Positions 9,761 to 19,721 of a stretch of DNA of 64,000 nucleotides are shown here, piece by piece; the stretch's first letter is position 1; every line of letters begins with the position of its first letter. Under the pieces are notes generated by a model that did not search any database, was not told where the DNA came from, and saw only the letters and a program-made list of their open reading frames with translations. The DNA lies in contig OX377202.1 in assembly GCA_947396885.1 (NCBI GenBank), forward strand, positions 6,944,001-7,008,000, in the 5' to 3' direction. The stretch is from Heligmosomoides polygyrus polygyrus (lineage: Eukaryota; Nematoda; Chromadorea; Rhabditida; Heligmosomidae). Made by a program: the position numbers and the translations under genes.

Positions 9761-10279
9761 ATAGAAACGCGCGTGGTATAGTCGATTTAATTAAACCTAT
9801 GTAATAACGAGGTTCTGCGTTTTTATTCGAAAGACGTCATTCGATAGGACAGGGCCCCGTCGTCGACGGGACAACCGAGCGATGATGACTGCTGCAGTCG
9901 CCCATGACGGAGGAGGAGCGGTTCGCTGGAAAGTGGTCATGCAGAGCAAGCACTCGTTGAATAGAAGGCCTCGTCGTCTAAGAGAAGCAGAATGCGTGCA
10001 CCAACTTGCTACGACGGAAATCGAATTTCAGGTGTATCAAAGGCGGACGAGAATACGAACCACGGCTCGTCGTTGAGGCATTTTTGGCACACAGACCGCC
10101 AATAGAGCGAAGCACCTTGAAGCGGAGGCTAAAGGTTAGGGAAAACGGAATTGAACGGAGATCTTAAGATGATGGCGATTATTGAGTGTGGTATCCACAC
10201 AATCAATGAAGCAAATCGTCGCGAAATATTGGAAAAGTGCACGGCGCGAGTTCAGCGTCGGGAATTTCGTCTTTATGAC
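9761..10279. other. No gene recognised
   Basis: Short frames only (for example 9882-10076 plus). No similarity I can name. Confidence 0.3.
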
Positions 10280-10298
10280 TACCCCAGTATCGATCACT

Positions 10299-11894
10299 CT
10301 TCTTCTTCTTCTTCTCCTGAGCGTATAGTCCCGCGCAGTCGCAGGGTCCGCTGTTCTTGTGATCTGTCGCCACCTCATCCTATCAAGGGCGTCATCTGCC
10401 GTGGCGCCGACTTCGGCGAGATCTCTCTTGATGACGTCCTTCCATCTTTTCCTTAGGGCTCCTCTCGGACGCTTTCCGGGTGCCTCGTAATCTAGGGCCA
10501 ACCTTGTGGGGTGATCCTCTGGTCTTCTGAGGACGTGTCCATACCACCTCAGGCGCTGCTCTCTCATCTTCAGCTGGATCGGGGCAGTCTTCATCACTGC
10601 CCTAACATCCTCGTTTCGCACCCTGTCCCGACGGGTCCATCCACATGCCCACCTCAGCATCCTCATCTCCGCCGCGTGCAGTAGCCGCTCCTGCGCCTTA
10701 CCCAGGGCCCAGCACTCACTGCCGTAGAGGAGGGCAGGTCTTACAACTGTTCTATAGAGCTTGCCTTTGAGCGTCCTGGAGCATCTACGGTCGCAGAGGA
10801 TTCCTGTGGACTCCCTCCACTTGAGCCAGGCTGCGTTTATCCGTCCCCTGACCGCCTGGTCCACACTTCCTTCCTCGGATAGGTCACTTCCGAGGTAGCG
10901 GAATTCTTCCACCTTCTCGATCGTTTCCCTTGGCAGTCTAGGATCGATCCAGCGCACTGCTCAGAGCTGATGAACTTCGTCTTCTTCACGTTCAGCCGTA
11001 GGCCGTTGTCCGCAAGGGCTCTCTGCCACAGCTGCACCTTCTCCTCCAGCTCCTCCTGGTTGTCGGCTACTAGGGCGATGTCGTCCGCGTAGAGGATCGT
11101 TCTGAGAGGGTCTTTCTCAAGGTGGTTCACTATAGAGTCAAGCGTCAGCAGGAAGAGGAACGGGCTCAGAGCCGACCCTTGGTGTACCCCCACTGTGATG
11201 TCCACTTTCCTTGTCACCCCGTGTGGAGTTCGTATCGCCGCTTTCGAGCCCTCGTACATGTCCCTTATGACCGTGATCAGACGTTCCGGGACACCCCTTC
11301 CTCGAAGGGCATTCCAGATTACGGCCCGAGCTAGCCTGTCGTAGGCCTTCTCCAGATCCAGGAATGCCAGGTAGCAGGGTTTTCGTTTCTCCCGATATTT
11401 CTCCATCACCTGACGAACGATGAAGATGGCGTCTGTGGTGGATCTCTCAGGCATGAAGCCCCACTGCACCTGGGACATCTCCCTCAACCTTGAGTCTACC
11501 AGTCGTTCGTAGATCTTCATCGTGTGTGAGATCAGTTTGATCCCTCGGTAGTTGGAGCATTCGGAAGCGTCTCCCTTCTGCTTGAAGATGGGGACTATGG
11601 TGCTGTTCCTCCAGTCATCCGGCATCTTACCTTCTTTCGTGATTCTGTTGAGGAACTGCGTCAGCCAGTTGATTCCGAGGTCCCCGAGCACCTTCCAAGC
11701 CTCTACTGGCACACCGTCAGGCCCTGCTGCCTTTCCGAGTTTCATCTTCCGTATGGCCTTGCGAACCTCTTCTTGGGTCCAGGGTGGGATGGGTCCTTCC
11801 GTTGGCTGTTCTTCCTCGGCTTCCCGACGAGGGAACTCCTCGTTCAGGAGTTCCTTGAAGTACTCCTCCCATCTCTCTCTGACCTCGACCGGCT
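10299..11894 (-). mobile_element. RTE-like non-LTR retrotransposon, 5'-truncated, 19-bp target duplication
   Basis: A 1.6-kb minus-strand insertion. TACCCCAGTATCGATCACT occurs at 10280-10298 and again at 11895-11913, a perfect 19-bp target-site duplication that fixes both edges. The 3' end is a short AAGAAG tract (CTTCTT on the plus strand from 10299), and there is no endonuclease domain, so the copy was truncated at its 5' end during insertion. A second, shorter copy of the same family lies at 13243-13885. Confidence 0.93.
10300..11893 (-). pseudogene. Reverse transcriptase of RTE-like element, frameshifted
   Basis: Reading from 11893 downward there are the fingers/palm motifs YLAFLDLEKAYDR (motif A with catalytic Asp), GVHQGSALSPFLF (motif B), LYADDIALVAD (motif C, YADD) and GLRLNVKKTKF. 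A one-base shift near 10950 then moves the frame. The C-terminal part holds VEEFRYLGSDLSEEG, VVRPALLYGSECWA and RLRWYGHVLRRPEDH, typical of RTE-like polyproteins. The endonuclease is absent. The apparent N-terminal extension beyond 11894 is flanking DNA, not protein. Confidence 0.9.
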
Positions 11895-11926
11895 TACCCC
11901 AGTATCGATCACTGTGAATACCCAAG

Positions 11927-12477
11927 TGATGCAGCTGGCGAACCAAGATTAGTATAGATCCTTTACTCCGGCTAACGTTCCGGCGTAACCGCATTGTTCA
12001 GAACCTCAAACTTGGGTAATTAAACCACTGGGGTAATTAACATTTCGGCATAATCGCTTTCTTGAGAACCTCAAACTTGGGTAATTAAACCACTTCGGTG
12101 ATTAAAGTTTCGGCGTAACCGCCTTGTTCAGAGCCTCAAACTTGGGTAATCAAACCACTTGGGTAATTAAAGTTTCGGCGTAACCGCCTTGTTCAAAGCC
12201 TCAAACTTGGGTAATTAAAGTTTCGGTGTGACCGCCTTGTTCAGAGCCTCAAACTTGGGTAATTAAACCAATTTGGTAATTAAAGTTTCGGCGTAATCGC
12301 CTTGTTCAGAGCCTCAAACTTGGGTAATTAAAGTTTCGGCGTAACCGATTTGTTCAGAGCCTCAAACTTGGGTAATTAAACCAATTTGGTTTAATTACCC
12401 AAGTTTGAGGCTAATTTGGTAATTAACGTTAGCCAGAATGAAGGAACTATACTAATCTTGGTTCGCCAGCAGCATCA
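11927..12477. repeat. Inverted-repeat element containing an array of SL1 spliced-leader sequences
   Basis: Two 53-bp arms (11927-11979 and 12425-12477) are inverse complements with a few mismatches; both contain TGGCGAACCAAGATTAGTAT and end in GGCTAACGTT. Between them the 22-nt nematode SL1 exon sequence (GGTTTAATTACC...TTTGAG) occurs on the minus strand exactly at 12005-12026, 12070-12091, 12248-12269 and 12361-12382, with one mismatch at 12135-12156, and as 20-nt versions at 12200-12219 and 12313-12332. One exact plus-strand copy is at 12388-12409. Spacers carry AGTTTCGGCGTAACCGCCTT and often an extra half-copy CTTGGGTAATTAA. Most copies are followed by GC rather than GT, so these are not ordinary SL RNA genes. 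Confidence 0.9.
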
Positions 12478-12484
12478 GTCAAAC

Positions 12485-12540
12485 ATGGAATATCCCACTA
12501 TTCGTGTCAGATCACTGACACGAATACTGGGATATTCCAT
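12485..12540. other. 26-bp hairpin
   Basis: Left arm 12485-12510 and right arm 12515-12540 pair at 25 of 26 positions around a 4-base loop (ATCA). The arm begins ATGGAATATCCCA. It lies 8 bp beyond the SL1-array element. It may be a recent inverted duplication, or a hairpin RNA if transcribed. Confidence 0.85.
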
Positions 12541-13242
12541 GTTCGAATTAGTTCTTGCAGCTCTGTCACTTTAAGATGGCTGCTGATTTTGATTCCTGAA
12601 CCTCGTATTTCGTTGTGCAGCTCACAAACACGAGGTGTGGGTAGCTTAGCTAACGTAAGCTCTCTATGGAACCTGTTTTGGCTTAACATCTAGGCCCAAC
12701 CGACCAGAGACCAAGGGAAAATGCCGTTGTTTTCAACTACAACCGCAGACATATGGAGTAGAAATCAATTACTACCTTCACAGCAAAACTGCAGCGAAAA
12801 AACACCCCACGTCAGCTTCTGTGACTATGATATCATCTACCGATCAGAGCGAGAACGGATAGCACAACGCAACGCTGACAACATCTAGCGCAAGGGCAAC
12901 TTCTTTGGTGCCATTTGAAGAGTTGAACGAGAGCGTGCTTAATCAATCCCCCTCCACTCCTTCATCAGACTTTCCCCTACATATACGTCATCGAAGGGAT
13001 GTTTAAGAACGGTTTTGAAGGCACGTTACTTATTTGTTTCAACAAAGCAAACAACTTAAAAAGAGTACATAGGGCAGGAATAGGTATGAAAAAAAAACAG
13101 TGAAGAGTAGGAAACGATAAACTCCTAAGACATGCCTTGAAGATACCGGTGGACAAGTTTTTTTGTACTCATACGGTCCAGGTCTACAGATCTTAAGATC
13201 TTATGATTCTAAGAGGAGAGAGAAATAGAGAGCGAAATACTG
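12541..13242. other. No gene recognised
   Basis: A 60-codon minus-strand frame (12689-12507) runs into the hairpin; its sequence includes SSHLKVTELQELIRTW, and I cannot assign it. The rest shows no coding signal. Confidence 0.3.
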
Positions 13243-13885
13243 GACTGCCAAAGGAAGGCGATCAAGAAGGTGGAAGAATTCCGCTACCTTGGAAGTGACC
13301 TATCCGAGGAAGAAAGTGTGGACCAGGCCGTCAGGGGACGAATAAACGCAGCCTGGCTCAAGTGGAGGGAATCCGCAGGGATCCTCTGCGATAGTAGATG
13401 CTCCAGGACGCTCAAAGGCAAGCTCTATAGAACAGTTGTGAGACCTGCCCTCCTCTACGGCAGTGAGTGCTGGGCACTGGGTAAGGCGCAGGAGCGGCAA
13501 CTGCACGCGGCGGAGATGAGGATGCTGAGGTGGGCATGTGGATGGACCGTCGGGACAGGGTGCGAAACGAGGATGTGATGAAGACAGCCCCGATCCAGCT
13601 GAAGATGAGGGAGCAGCGCCTGAGGTGGTGTGGACACGTCCTCAGAAGACCAGAGAATCACCTCATAAGGTTGGCCCTAGATTTCGAGGCACCCGGAAAG
13701 CGTTCGAGAGGAGCCCCAAGGAAAAGGTGGAGGACGTCATCAAGAAAGACCTCACCGAAGTCGGTGTCACGGCAGATGAAGCGCTTGATAGGATGAGGTG
13801 GCGACAGATCACAGGAACAGCGGACCCTGCGACTGCGCGGGACTAAACGCTCAGGAGAAGAAGAAGAAGAAGAAGAAAGAGTGCA
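13243..13885 (+). mobile_element. RTE-like element, 3'-terminal fragment
   Basis: Same family as 10299-11894 but in plus orientation, keeping only the region downstream of the RT palm. It contains EEFRYLGSDLSEEESVDQAV, VVRPALLYGSECWA and, after frame changes, LRWCGHVLRRPENH. It ends in a run of AAG repeats (about 13856-13880). Frames shift at least twice, so it is a dead remnant. No target duplication was evident. Confidence 0.88.
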
Positions 13886-13897
13886 CTCACTATTGTA

Positions 13898-14177
13898 TAA
13901 AGATAAAGGTAAAAAACAAAGAAGACCGTTACTCAATCCCTTTTGAGATGCGCCACGCATTCTACTTCTACGGGATACCATGGAGGCGATCAATGCGCAT
14001 TTGGCCATGCAATGACTTCCGGTGGCGAGCCGATGAACAAGTCAGCGCTTCATCCTTCCCAGACAAGTCTGGTACCAGTGCACCGACACCTGAGGGATGG
14101 AAGGCATGGTTGGCCTAGGCCGGAATCCCGAACCAGGAACCTGGTATCGGGTGCACACGACAGCCGGCACCTCCTCC
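13898..14177 (-). repeat. SINE-A, minus-strand copy lacking the very 5' end
   Basis: SINE-A in minus orientation from the AAGATAAAGG tail to GGCACCTCCTCCG. The first 20 or so bases of the tRNA-like head are missing. It lies just after the RTE remnant. Confidence 0.82.
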
Positions 14178-14500
14178 GGAATCTCTCCGAAACCTGTACT
14201 TTGGCGGAGGACACCACGCCGGGAAGGTCCAGAAGAAGGAGGTGAACAAGAAGAAAAGGAGGCGGAAAAAGGTAGAGAAGAGCAGCAAGAAGCAGACGTA
14301 GGAGCTGAAAGTAAAGTACAGGGTAGGGCTATGACATGGCGACGGCAGACTGCGGCCGCGCTGGGCTAAACGTTCAATAGAATTGGAAGAAGAAGAGGAA
14401 TAAGGTGAGAAAGAGGACAGAGAAGAGAAGAGAGAAGAAAAAGAAATAGGGAGAGAAAAACGAAGTCGAAGAAGATCATGAAGAAGAAGACGCACATAGG
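14178..14500 (+). other. Purine-rich tract with possible RTE 3' remnant
   Basis: Dominated by GAAGAAG-type sequence. At 14325-14410 ATGACATGGCGACGGCAGAC, GGGCTAAACGTTCAATAG and a GAAGAAG run resemble the 3' end of the RTE-like family seen at 13790-13880, so this may be an older copy. Confidence 0.4.
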
Positions 14501-15142
14501 AGTTGAAGTGAGTATTATCCTAGCGCAGAAGTACTAGAAGACCTTTCACAAAACGATGTTTACCCTGTTCGCACGTAGGAAGAGGCTAGGACGTCAACTC
14601 GCTCAGATATTCGCATCGACAGCAATTATCCGGGAGCAGTGCCAGCGACGAATCCATTCCATCAACTCGCCGCTGCGTGCCTGACAGCTATAATTCTTTG
14701 CGAATCGCCAAGTTCGGAGCGCATGTCCCTCTCTACGGCTGAGCTTTGCCCGTGATGGTGAAGAAAAAAAGCAAGTAAGGGTAGGGTATAACCTTTTTTC
14801 AGAAGCATTCATTCCTTGTACCCTTTAAACTACTGTAGTCATGGGACAAAATTCAATTTCAAGGTTTGGTAGGAACAAGGCTTGGACTCCTGACAAAGAC
14901 TAATGTGGCCCACCTAATTTCATCCAAACTTTCTCAGTGGGTGGTCAGTCAACACTCCCATTTTGAACAACTATAGAAAGCAGAAGGTGGACAATATGAC
15001 AGTATTCGTGTTCCTATAGCAGTGAGGGCGAACTGAGCCACTCTGGCACGCGACAAGGACGGTTGGGGTACGGCAGGCGAGTAGGCGAGTAGAGTGCGGT
15101 TCTGCAGAATGACAGATCATAGAAGTTAATAATAGGAATAAA
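14501..15142. other. No gene recognised
   Basis: No supported exon or RNA gene. Confidence 0.35.
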
Positions 15143-15437
15143 GAATAAAAAGATAAAGTTCAAGGTTAATCAATGTATTTCCGGAATGCGCCACGCATAC
15201 CATTTCTGCAGGATTTTGTAATGCCGATTTGAACGAGTATTTCGCCTACAAAACGACTTGCAATGCCAGCCGATGGACCAAACAAACGCTTCCCAGACAA
15301 GTCCAGTAAAAATTGGCCGACCTCGAAGGGATGGAAAGCCTGGATGGTTTGGAAGAAACTCGAACCGAGAACTTCGATTCAGGCAGATTTTACGCTAATG
15401 CCGGCACCTCCTTCGACTACACTATCGCGAGCCCAAC
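15143..15437 (-). repeat. SINE-A, diverged minus-strand copy
   Basis: Keeps the element order in reverse: AAAAGATAAAG tail, GCGCCACGCATACCATTTCT, GACGACTTGCAATG-type block with the cognate CCAGCCGATG, AGACAAGTCC and CTCCTTCGACTAC head. Strongly diverged, hence older than most copies here. Confidence 0.7.
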
Positions 15438-15524
15438 TTGAAATGCGTCGCATTAAGTTCAATTTCTGTAAATTTTCGTTAAACAATTTAGAAAATTGTC
15501 TCAGGAAAGAAAAACGTTGGCGAT

Positions 15525-15652
15525 AGTCGACAACGGAAGCGAGTGTTCGCCAGCCAATCAGAGCACCGACAGTCATTCCGAGTGACATGCTCGTTCGATG
15601 CGACCTGATTGGTGCGGATGTCCCCACGTCGCAATGTTGGCCACATTAACGA
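15525..15652. repeat. MITE-F element
   Basis: GCCAGCCAATCAGAGCACCG on the left and ACCTGATTGG then GTTGGCCACATTAACGAC on the right show the family pattern of opposed CCAATCAG motifs and the GTCGTTAATGTGGCC end. Confidence 0.5.
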
Positions 15653-16059
15653 CTAGCACCTAAACAGTTTTTCTCATCTTCTCATCTTATAACTTTCCTA
15701 TACAGTTTTTCAACCCATGTCATTGTATTAGATCTGGGTCGAAGCTTTATAAACGATCTACAGTAAAAAGAAGGTTTAGCAATGTTCAGGCAAGAAAGTC
15801 CTGCACTTTTTACTTGTAAAACTATTTGTAAATGTCATTTATTTATTTATTTATTTTTAAACTATCAGTTAAGTAAGCATTACGGCGTATTAAATGAGCG
15901 TCTTAAAATCGGAAATAGTGCAAAATTTTTATCGTTCTTTTCTCAAAACAACCAATTAAACACTGCTGTTGCTTATAGAATTTTTTTTTAAACTAGCCAT
16001 TAAATATTAATGATAGTAGGATCTAAGCTTAATTATTGAATAAAATATTTAATTTTACG

Positions 16060-16190
16060 GCACAAATCTCATATAGGCAGGCTGAGGCGCCAGACCAATA
16101 AGGCAGCAGTGGACGGCTCTGACAGGCTGTGATTGGTGAACGCATAACCGCTCCACGATGAAGAACATATTAGCGACCAGTGCATTTTTA
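16060..16190. repeat. MITE-F-like element
   Basis: Contains AGACCAATAAGGC and GTGATTGGTGAACGC in opposed orientation and ends near ATATTAGCGACCAGTG. A near-duplicate lies about 310 bp downstream at 16370-16505, with the same flanks (TTACTATTTTGGC and TCACTATTCTAGC). Confidence 0.5.
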
Positions 16191-16369
16191 TGCCTTAAAT
16201 CGACGCAGCATGGGTTAAGTGGGTCACCTATGCAGATGTATTTTTTCTGCCTTTCTGTTCCAAAGCTTACTATTTTGGCGTAATTCCGGAGCTGGGAAAG
16301 TGGAATATTTTATTCTACCGTAGGATGTATTTATTATTAGATAAGTAACAATTTTTTCATGGTACAGAT

Positions 16370-16505
16370 CATATATACAGCCAACGTAGGAATGATGAGG
16401 CGTCAGACCAATCAGGCCTCAGCGAAACGATCACGGTGCTCTGACAGGCCATGATTGGTTGACGCGTTGCCGCTGTACCATGCAGGACATATTAGCGAAC
16501 AGTGA
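16370..16505. repeat. MITE-F-like element, tandem partner
   Basis: Repeats the order of 16060-16190: CAGACCAATCAGG, GACAGGCCATGATTGGTTGA and CATATTAGCGAACAGTG. The pair and its surrounding sequence look like an old tandem duplication of about 310 bp. Confidence 0.5.
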
Positions 16506-16654
16506 GGTTTTATCTTTTAATGGACGCAATTCGGGTTAGGATCACCTATTCCGATGAATTTTTCTGCCTTTCCCTATCAAAGCTCACTATTCTAGCCTAA
16601 TTCTAGGGATGGTAGACCTCTATTAGGAAAGCAGGATATGCTACCCTACTATAG

Positions 16655-16868
16655 TTGTGGTTTTGAGAAATTTTATCGAACGAGTGAATGAGCAAATAAA
16701 TTCGATGTCGAAAATCTTCGAGCGAATAGACGAACGAATTTATTTCGTCATCAAATGTTCGAATGATCGAAAATCGAAAGAACCCTATTTTTCGTTTCGA
16801 ATATTCGAATTGTCGAATAATTTGTTCGAGTCAGACTCTGTGCATGAAGATTTGAAGTTTATTCGATA
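16655..16868. repeat. TTCGA-rich element, part 1
   Basis: A low-complexity stretch built on TTCGA/TCGAA (for example TCGAATATTCGAA variants). It is split from its second half (17165-17345) by a SINE-A. The same sequence order is seen inverted at 49040-49131 plus 49621-49705. Confidence 0.6.
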
Positions 16869-17164
16869 AAAGGATAAAGGATAAAGGACGGCGTTGTTCA
16901 ATCCCCTTTGGGATGCGCCACGCATTCTACTTCTACGGAATGTCGTGGAGGCGAGTTGAATGCGTATTTTGCCATGCAATGACTTGCGGTGGCCAGCCGA
17001 TGAACAAGTCAGCGCTTTATCCTTTCCAGACAAGTCTGATACCAATTCACCGACCTCGGAGGGATGGAAGGCTTGGTTGCCCTGGACGGGAAATCCGAAC
17101 CAGGAACCTGGTATTGGGTGTAGGCGACAGCCGGCGCCTCCTCCGACTGCGCTCCACGCGCTCT
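16869..17164 (-). repeat. SINE-A, minus strand, inserted in the TTCGA element, 14-bp target duplication
   Basis: Complete SINE-A flanked by AAGTTTATTCGATA at 16855-16868 and again at 17165-17178. The direct repeat belongs to the host TTCGA element, so the SINE inserted after it. Confidence 0.92.
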
Positions 17165-17345
17165 AAGTTTATTCGATATTCAAATAAAATTATTCGATTT
17201 TCGATAAAAGTTGAATACTCGATTTTCGAATAATAGTCGAATATGGCTCCCTTTCGATGTCCGAATTCGAACGAATATTCGAAAATCTAGAACTATCGAA
17301 TATTCGTTTGAATTCGACTTCGTCCGACTATTCGATTAATTAATC
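17165..17345. repeat. TTCGA-rich element, part 2
   Basis: Continuation of the element at 16655-16868 after the SINE, including CGAATATTCGAAAATCTAG and TCGAATATTCG. Confidence 0.6.
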
Positions 17346-17504
17346 AAATAAATGGCTCGAATATATATATTTGTTATTAATGTTATTTGTTCGAGCACAA
17401 CAGCACTACATATATACCTTTTGGTAGGCTCCATATCGAATATATCCAACCCCAGGAAGGAATGACCTTCCTAAATCGTACTGCAATTTAAATGCACGTT
17501 TGTT

Positions 17505-17707
17505 AGTTGCATGTCGCGAATGTGAGCAGCATTGGCAGGTGGGTGCGTGCCAGCCAATAATAACCAAGCAGAGCACGGACCAAACATATGCCAGCCGATC
17601 AGGGCGCCGACTGTACACGCCCTCTCCGAATGGCACGCCCATTCAATGCGGTCTGATCTGATTGGGTGGTGCGTTCCCGTCTCAGAACGCTGCCCACCTT
17701 CGCGACA
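17505..17707. repeat. MITE-F element with TGTCGCGAA ends
   Basis: Left end ATGTCGCGAATGTGAGCAGC and right end, on the minus strand, ATGTCGCGAAGGTGGGCAGC are inverted repeats. CCAGCCAAT and GATTGGGTGGTGCG lie inside. Most similar to the copy at 30190-30395. Confidence 0.65.
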
Positions 17708-17776
17708 TAAACAGAGAAAATTTTTTTAGGAACATTCTGCATGATGGATTTCTAATAGGGTTTTCTTTTCTTGCAG

Positions 17777-17835
17777 AAATGACCAAAGCAACTAGCAGTT
17801 TTCAAGGGGATGCAATGGCATCGGAGCCAGTGTCG
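17777..17835 (+). CDS. Candidate first coding exon, possibly trans-spliced
   Basis: A textbook nematode acceptor, TTTTCTTTTCTTGCAG, ends at 17776. Three bases on, at 17779, an ATG opens a 19-codon frame (MTKATSSFQGDAMASEPVS) that runs into GTGAGG at 17836, a good 5' splice site. This arrangement is that of a first exon receiving a spliced leader or a 5' UTR exon. I do not recognise the peptide, and I found no exon 2 in the following kilobase. It could be chance; the strength of the two splice signals is the only support. Confidence 0.35.
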
Positions 17836-18906
17836 GTGAGGCAATTCTCATACCCTCAAAGAACACGCTTGATTCGTGGGCCTTAATGAAAGACGCAGCT
17901 GGGACGGCAGCGACAGCGTTCCTCCCAGCTGAGCGCTAATAAGGAGCGATGACGCCGGGTGACGAGGCGAACCGTCCGTCAGGCAGCGCAGAGAGAGAGG
18001 GACGTCGAAGACACGTCACTGTCAGCACCGCCCCTGGCTCGTTTCGGCACAGAATGGCCGCTGCGCTCGCCGCCCGCCTACGTCACGGGGAGGCTCGGTA
18101 AAGTCGGTCGGGGGCCTTTCGCGAAAACATTTTCCGACTGTGACGCCATCTAATGGATGGTAATTGAACGGCATTCAATGAAGGCGGCTCACCGCTGCTC
18201 AGATGAATGGGACGGGGAAGCTGCAGAGAAGTTGTTTGCACCAGATGGTACCCAAAAGGGCAGTCGAGGAGAGAGCGGGAGAAGAACATGTCCGTCCCCG
18301 AAAGGCCGTCGCACAGCTCAGCAACAATGGCCGGCGGAGCCCAATTGGTCCGAAGATGACGTCGGTGGCCGAATCAGTGCGGTGGAGGATCGATGCCGCA
18401 GCGCCGACGGCGAAGTGGCCGGCCGCCCCCGGCCACCGAGATATGGCAACAGGCCCCCGGCCCCGTCTCCGACGAGCAGGAAATGCGAATTTCGCGCAAT
18501 CTGCTGGTAGGAGATCGATTGTTTGTCGCCTCCCCCGTTTGGGGAGGGAAGCACGGACGTCGTCGAGCCGTCCGCCGAGTGCATGGGAGGTGCGTCGAGA
18601 GCCTGCCCGCCGGCTGCGCGGTCATTCCGGGAGCGGAGCCCCGGGAGGAAAAGCGCTGAGGCGCGCCAGGCTCGGGGCGGCTTAATGAAAATGAGCCGCG
18701 TCACGGGAAGACGTCGTCGTCGGCTGCACTTAATTGGATGCCGACATGCGTTTTGCGAATCGCTCACACGAAATATGTGCTTAGGAACGCTATTCGCGCG
18801 GAAGCGACAGGACGTCATCCGAAAATGGGGAAGCAGCTTCCCAAAAAAGTTCAGACGTGGTAAATCCGATCGTATATATACCACTCTAACGTCGATTTGG
18901 TTACTC
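17836..18906. other. GC-rich block without recognisable gene
   Basis: About 1 kb of GC-rich sequence open in several frames on both strands (for example plus 18157-18685, minus 18884-18318). The predicted peptides are Arg/Ala/Pro-rich and low in similarity to anything I know. If the exon at 17777-17835 is real, this would be its intron 1 or regulatory DNA. Confidence 0.4.
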
Positions 18907-19210
18907 TTCTAACAAGGAGAGCCTCCAAAGTGGCGGTGTGCTTTTGCAGTTTTTACAGGATGTGGGGTCCCGTGGGAGTCCAAACCGTAGTTAATTTTTT
19001 CGGAATACTCTTCTGTGGTCGGAAAAAGGCGTGTGGAAGCTTGGGCGTAAATTTCATCGCGTCTTTCTGCCACCTATCCGAATGTGGTCGGTTGGCGCAG
19101 TGGGTAGTGATGTGGCCTCTCTGCCGCACCGATTGGGTTTTACGGTTCGACCCCCGGTGTCGCCATAGTTTTTGCACATATCGCGTAGTTATTATTATGT
19201 GCTTGCGTGA
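18907..19210 (+). repeat. SINE-B, full copy
   Basis: A second SINE family. It starts CTAACAAGGAGAGCCTCCAA, has TTTTACAGGATGTGGGGTCC and TTTTTCGGAATACTCTTCTG in the body, and a tRNA-like segment near the 3' end (GGTTGGCGCAGTGGGTAG as A box, ACGGTTCGACCCCCGG as B box). Other copies: 23310-24802 (interrupted) and 25465-25738 (minus). Confidence 0.75.
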
Positions 19211-19721
19211 TGACAGGAGTCAATTTGTACACGATTAATCCTTTTAGTAAGTAAATTTAGTCCTTCTCTGCTTTCATTTGAGTAAGCTTACTTAAAACTA
19301 ATAAAAAAAGCAGAATACGCGGCCATTACACGAAGGCAGTGATTAATGCCGTCATTTATTTTTCCCTTATTCTCGAAACGTGAGCAAGAAAATCTCCTGA
19401 AGAGCTCAAGAAGAAGTATGTGGTCAGCAAAACTAATCCCTTTCTGCAGGCAACAAAGGATTACGACCTTGGGGCGTCAGGTTCCACGTTCTTCACTTGG
19501 GAGAAAATGAAAAAATTCTATACATTACAAAAGCAGACTTCAGAGCATCAAGAGTTCATCAAAAGAAAATGATTTTCTAACCAGAAATGATTTTGGTAAG
19601 GATAATAGCTGATACTGATATGATAAACAACATCATACGTGCACTTGGGCCGTTCCATCAAAATGGTCAATGAAGGAATAACTATGAAGGAAGAACTATT
19701 AAGAAGGAGGAAGTCTGCGTG
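19211..19721. other. No gene recognised
   Basis: No supported exon. The segment near 19640-19720 may be RTE-derived. Confidence 0.3.

Noticed and set aside
10151..11917. Plus-strand frames across the RTE (for example 11552-11917)
   Set aside because: They are antisense shadows of the minus-strand reverse transcriptase.
11990..12420. CRISPR-like array: repeats of about 22 nt with spacers of 35-45 nt
   Set aside because: The repeat is the nematode SL1 exon, the spacers are themselves repeated, and the window is eukaryotic. There are no cas genes.
18157..18884. Overlapping frames of 117-188 codons on both strands in the GC-rich block
   Set aside because: High GC lowers stop frequency; the peptides are Arg/Ala/Pro-rich with no recognisable domain, and frames on both strands cannot all be genes.
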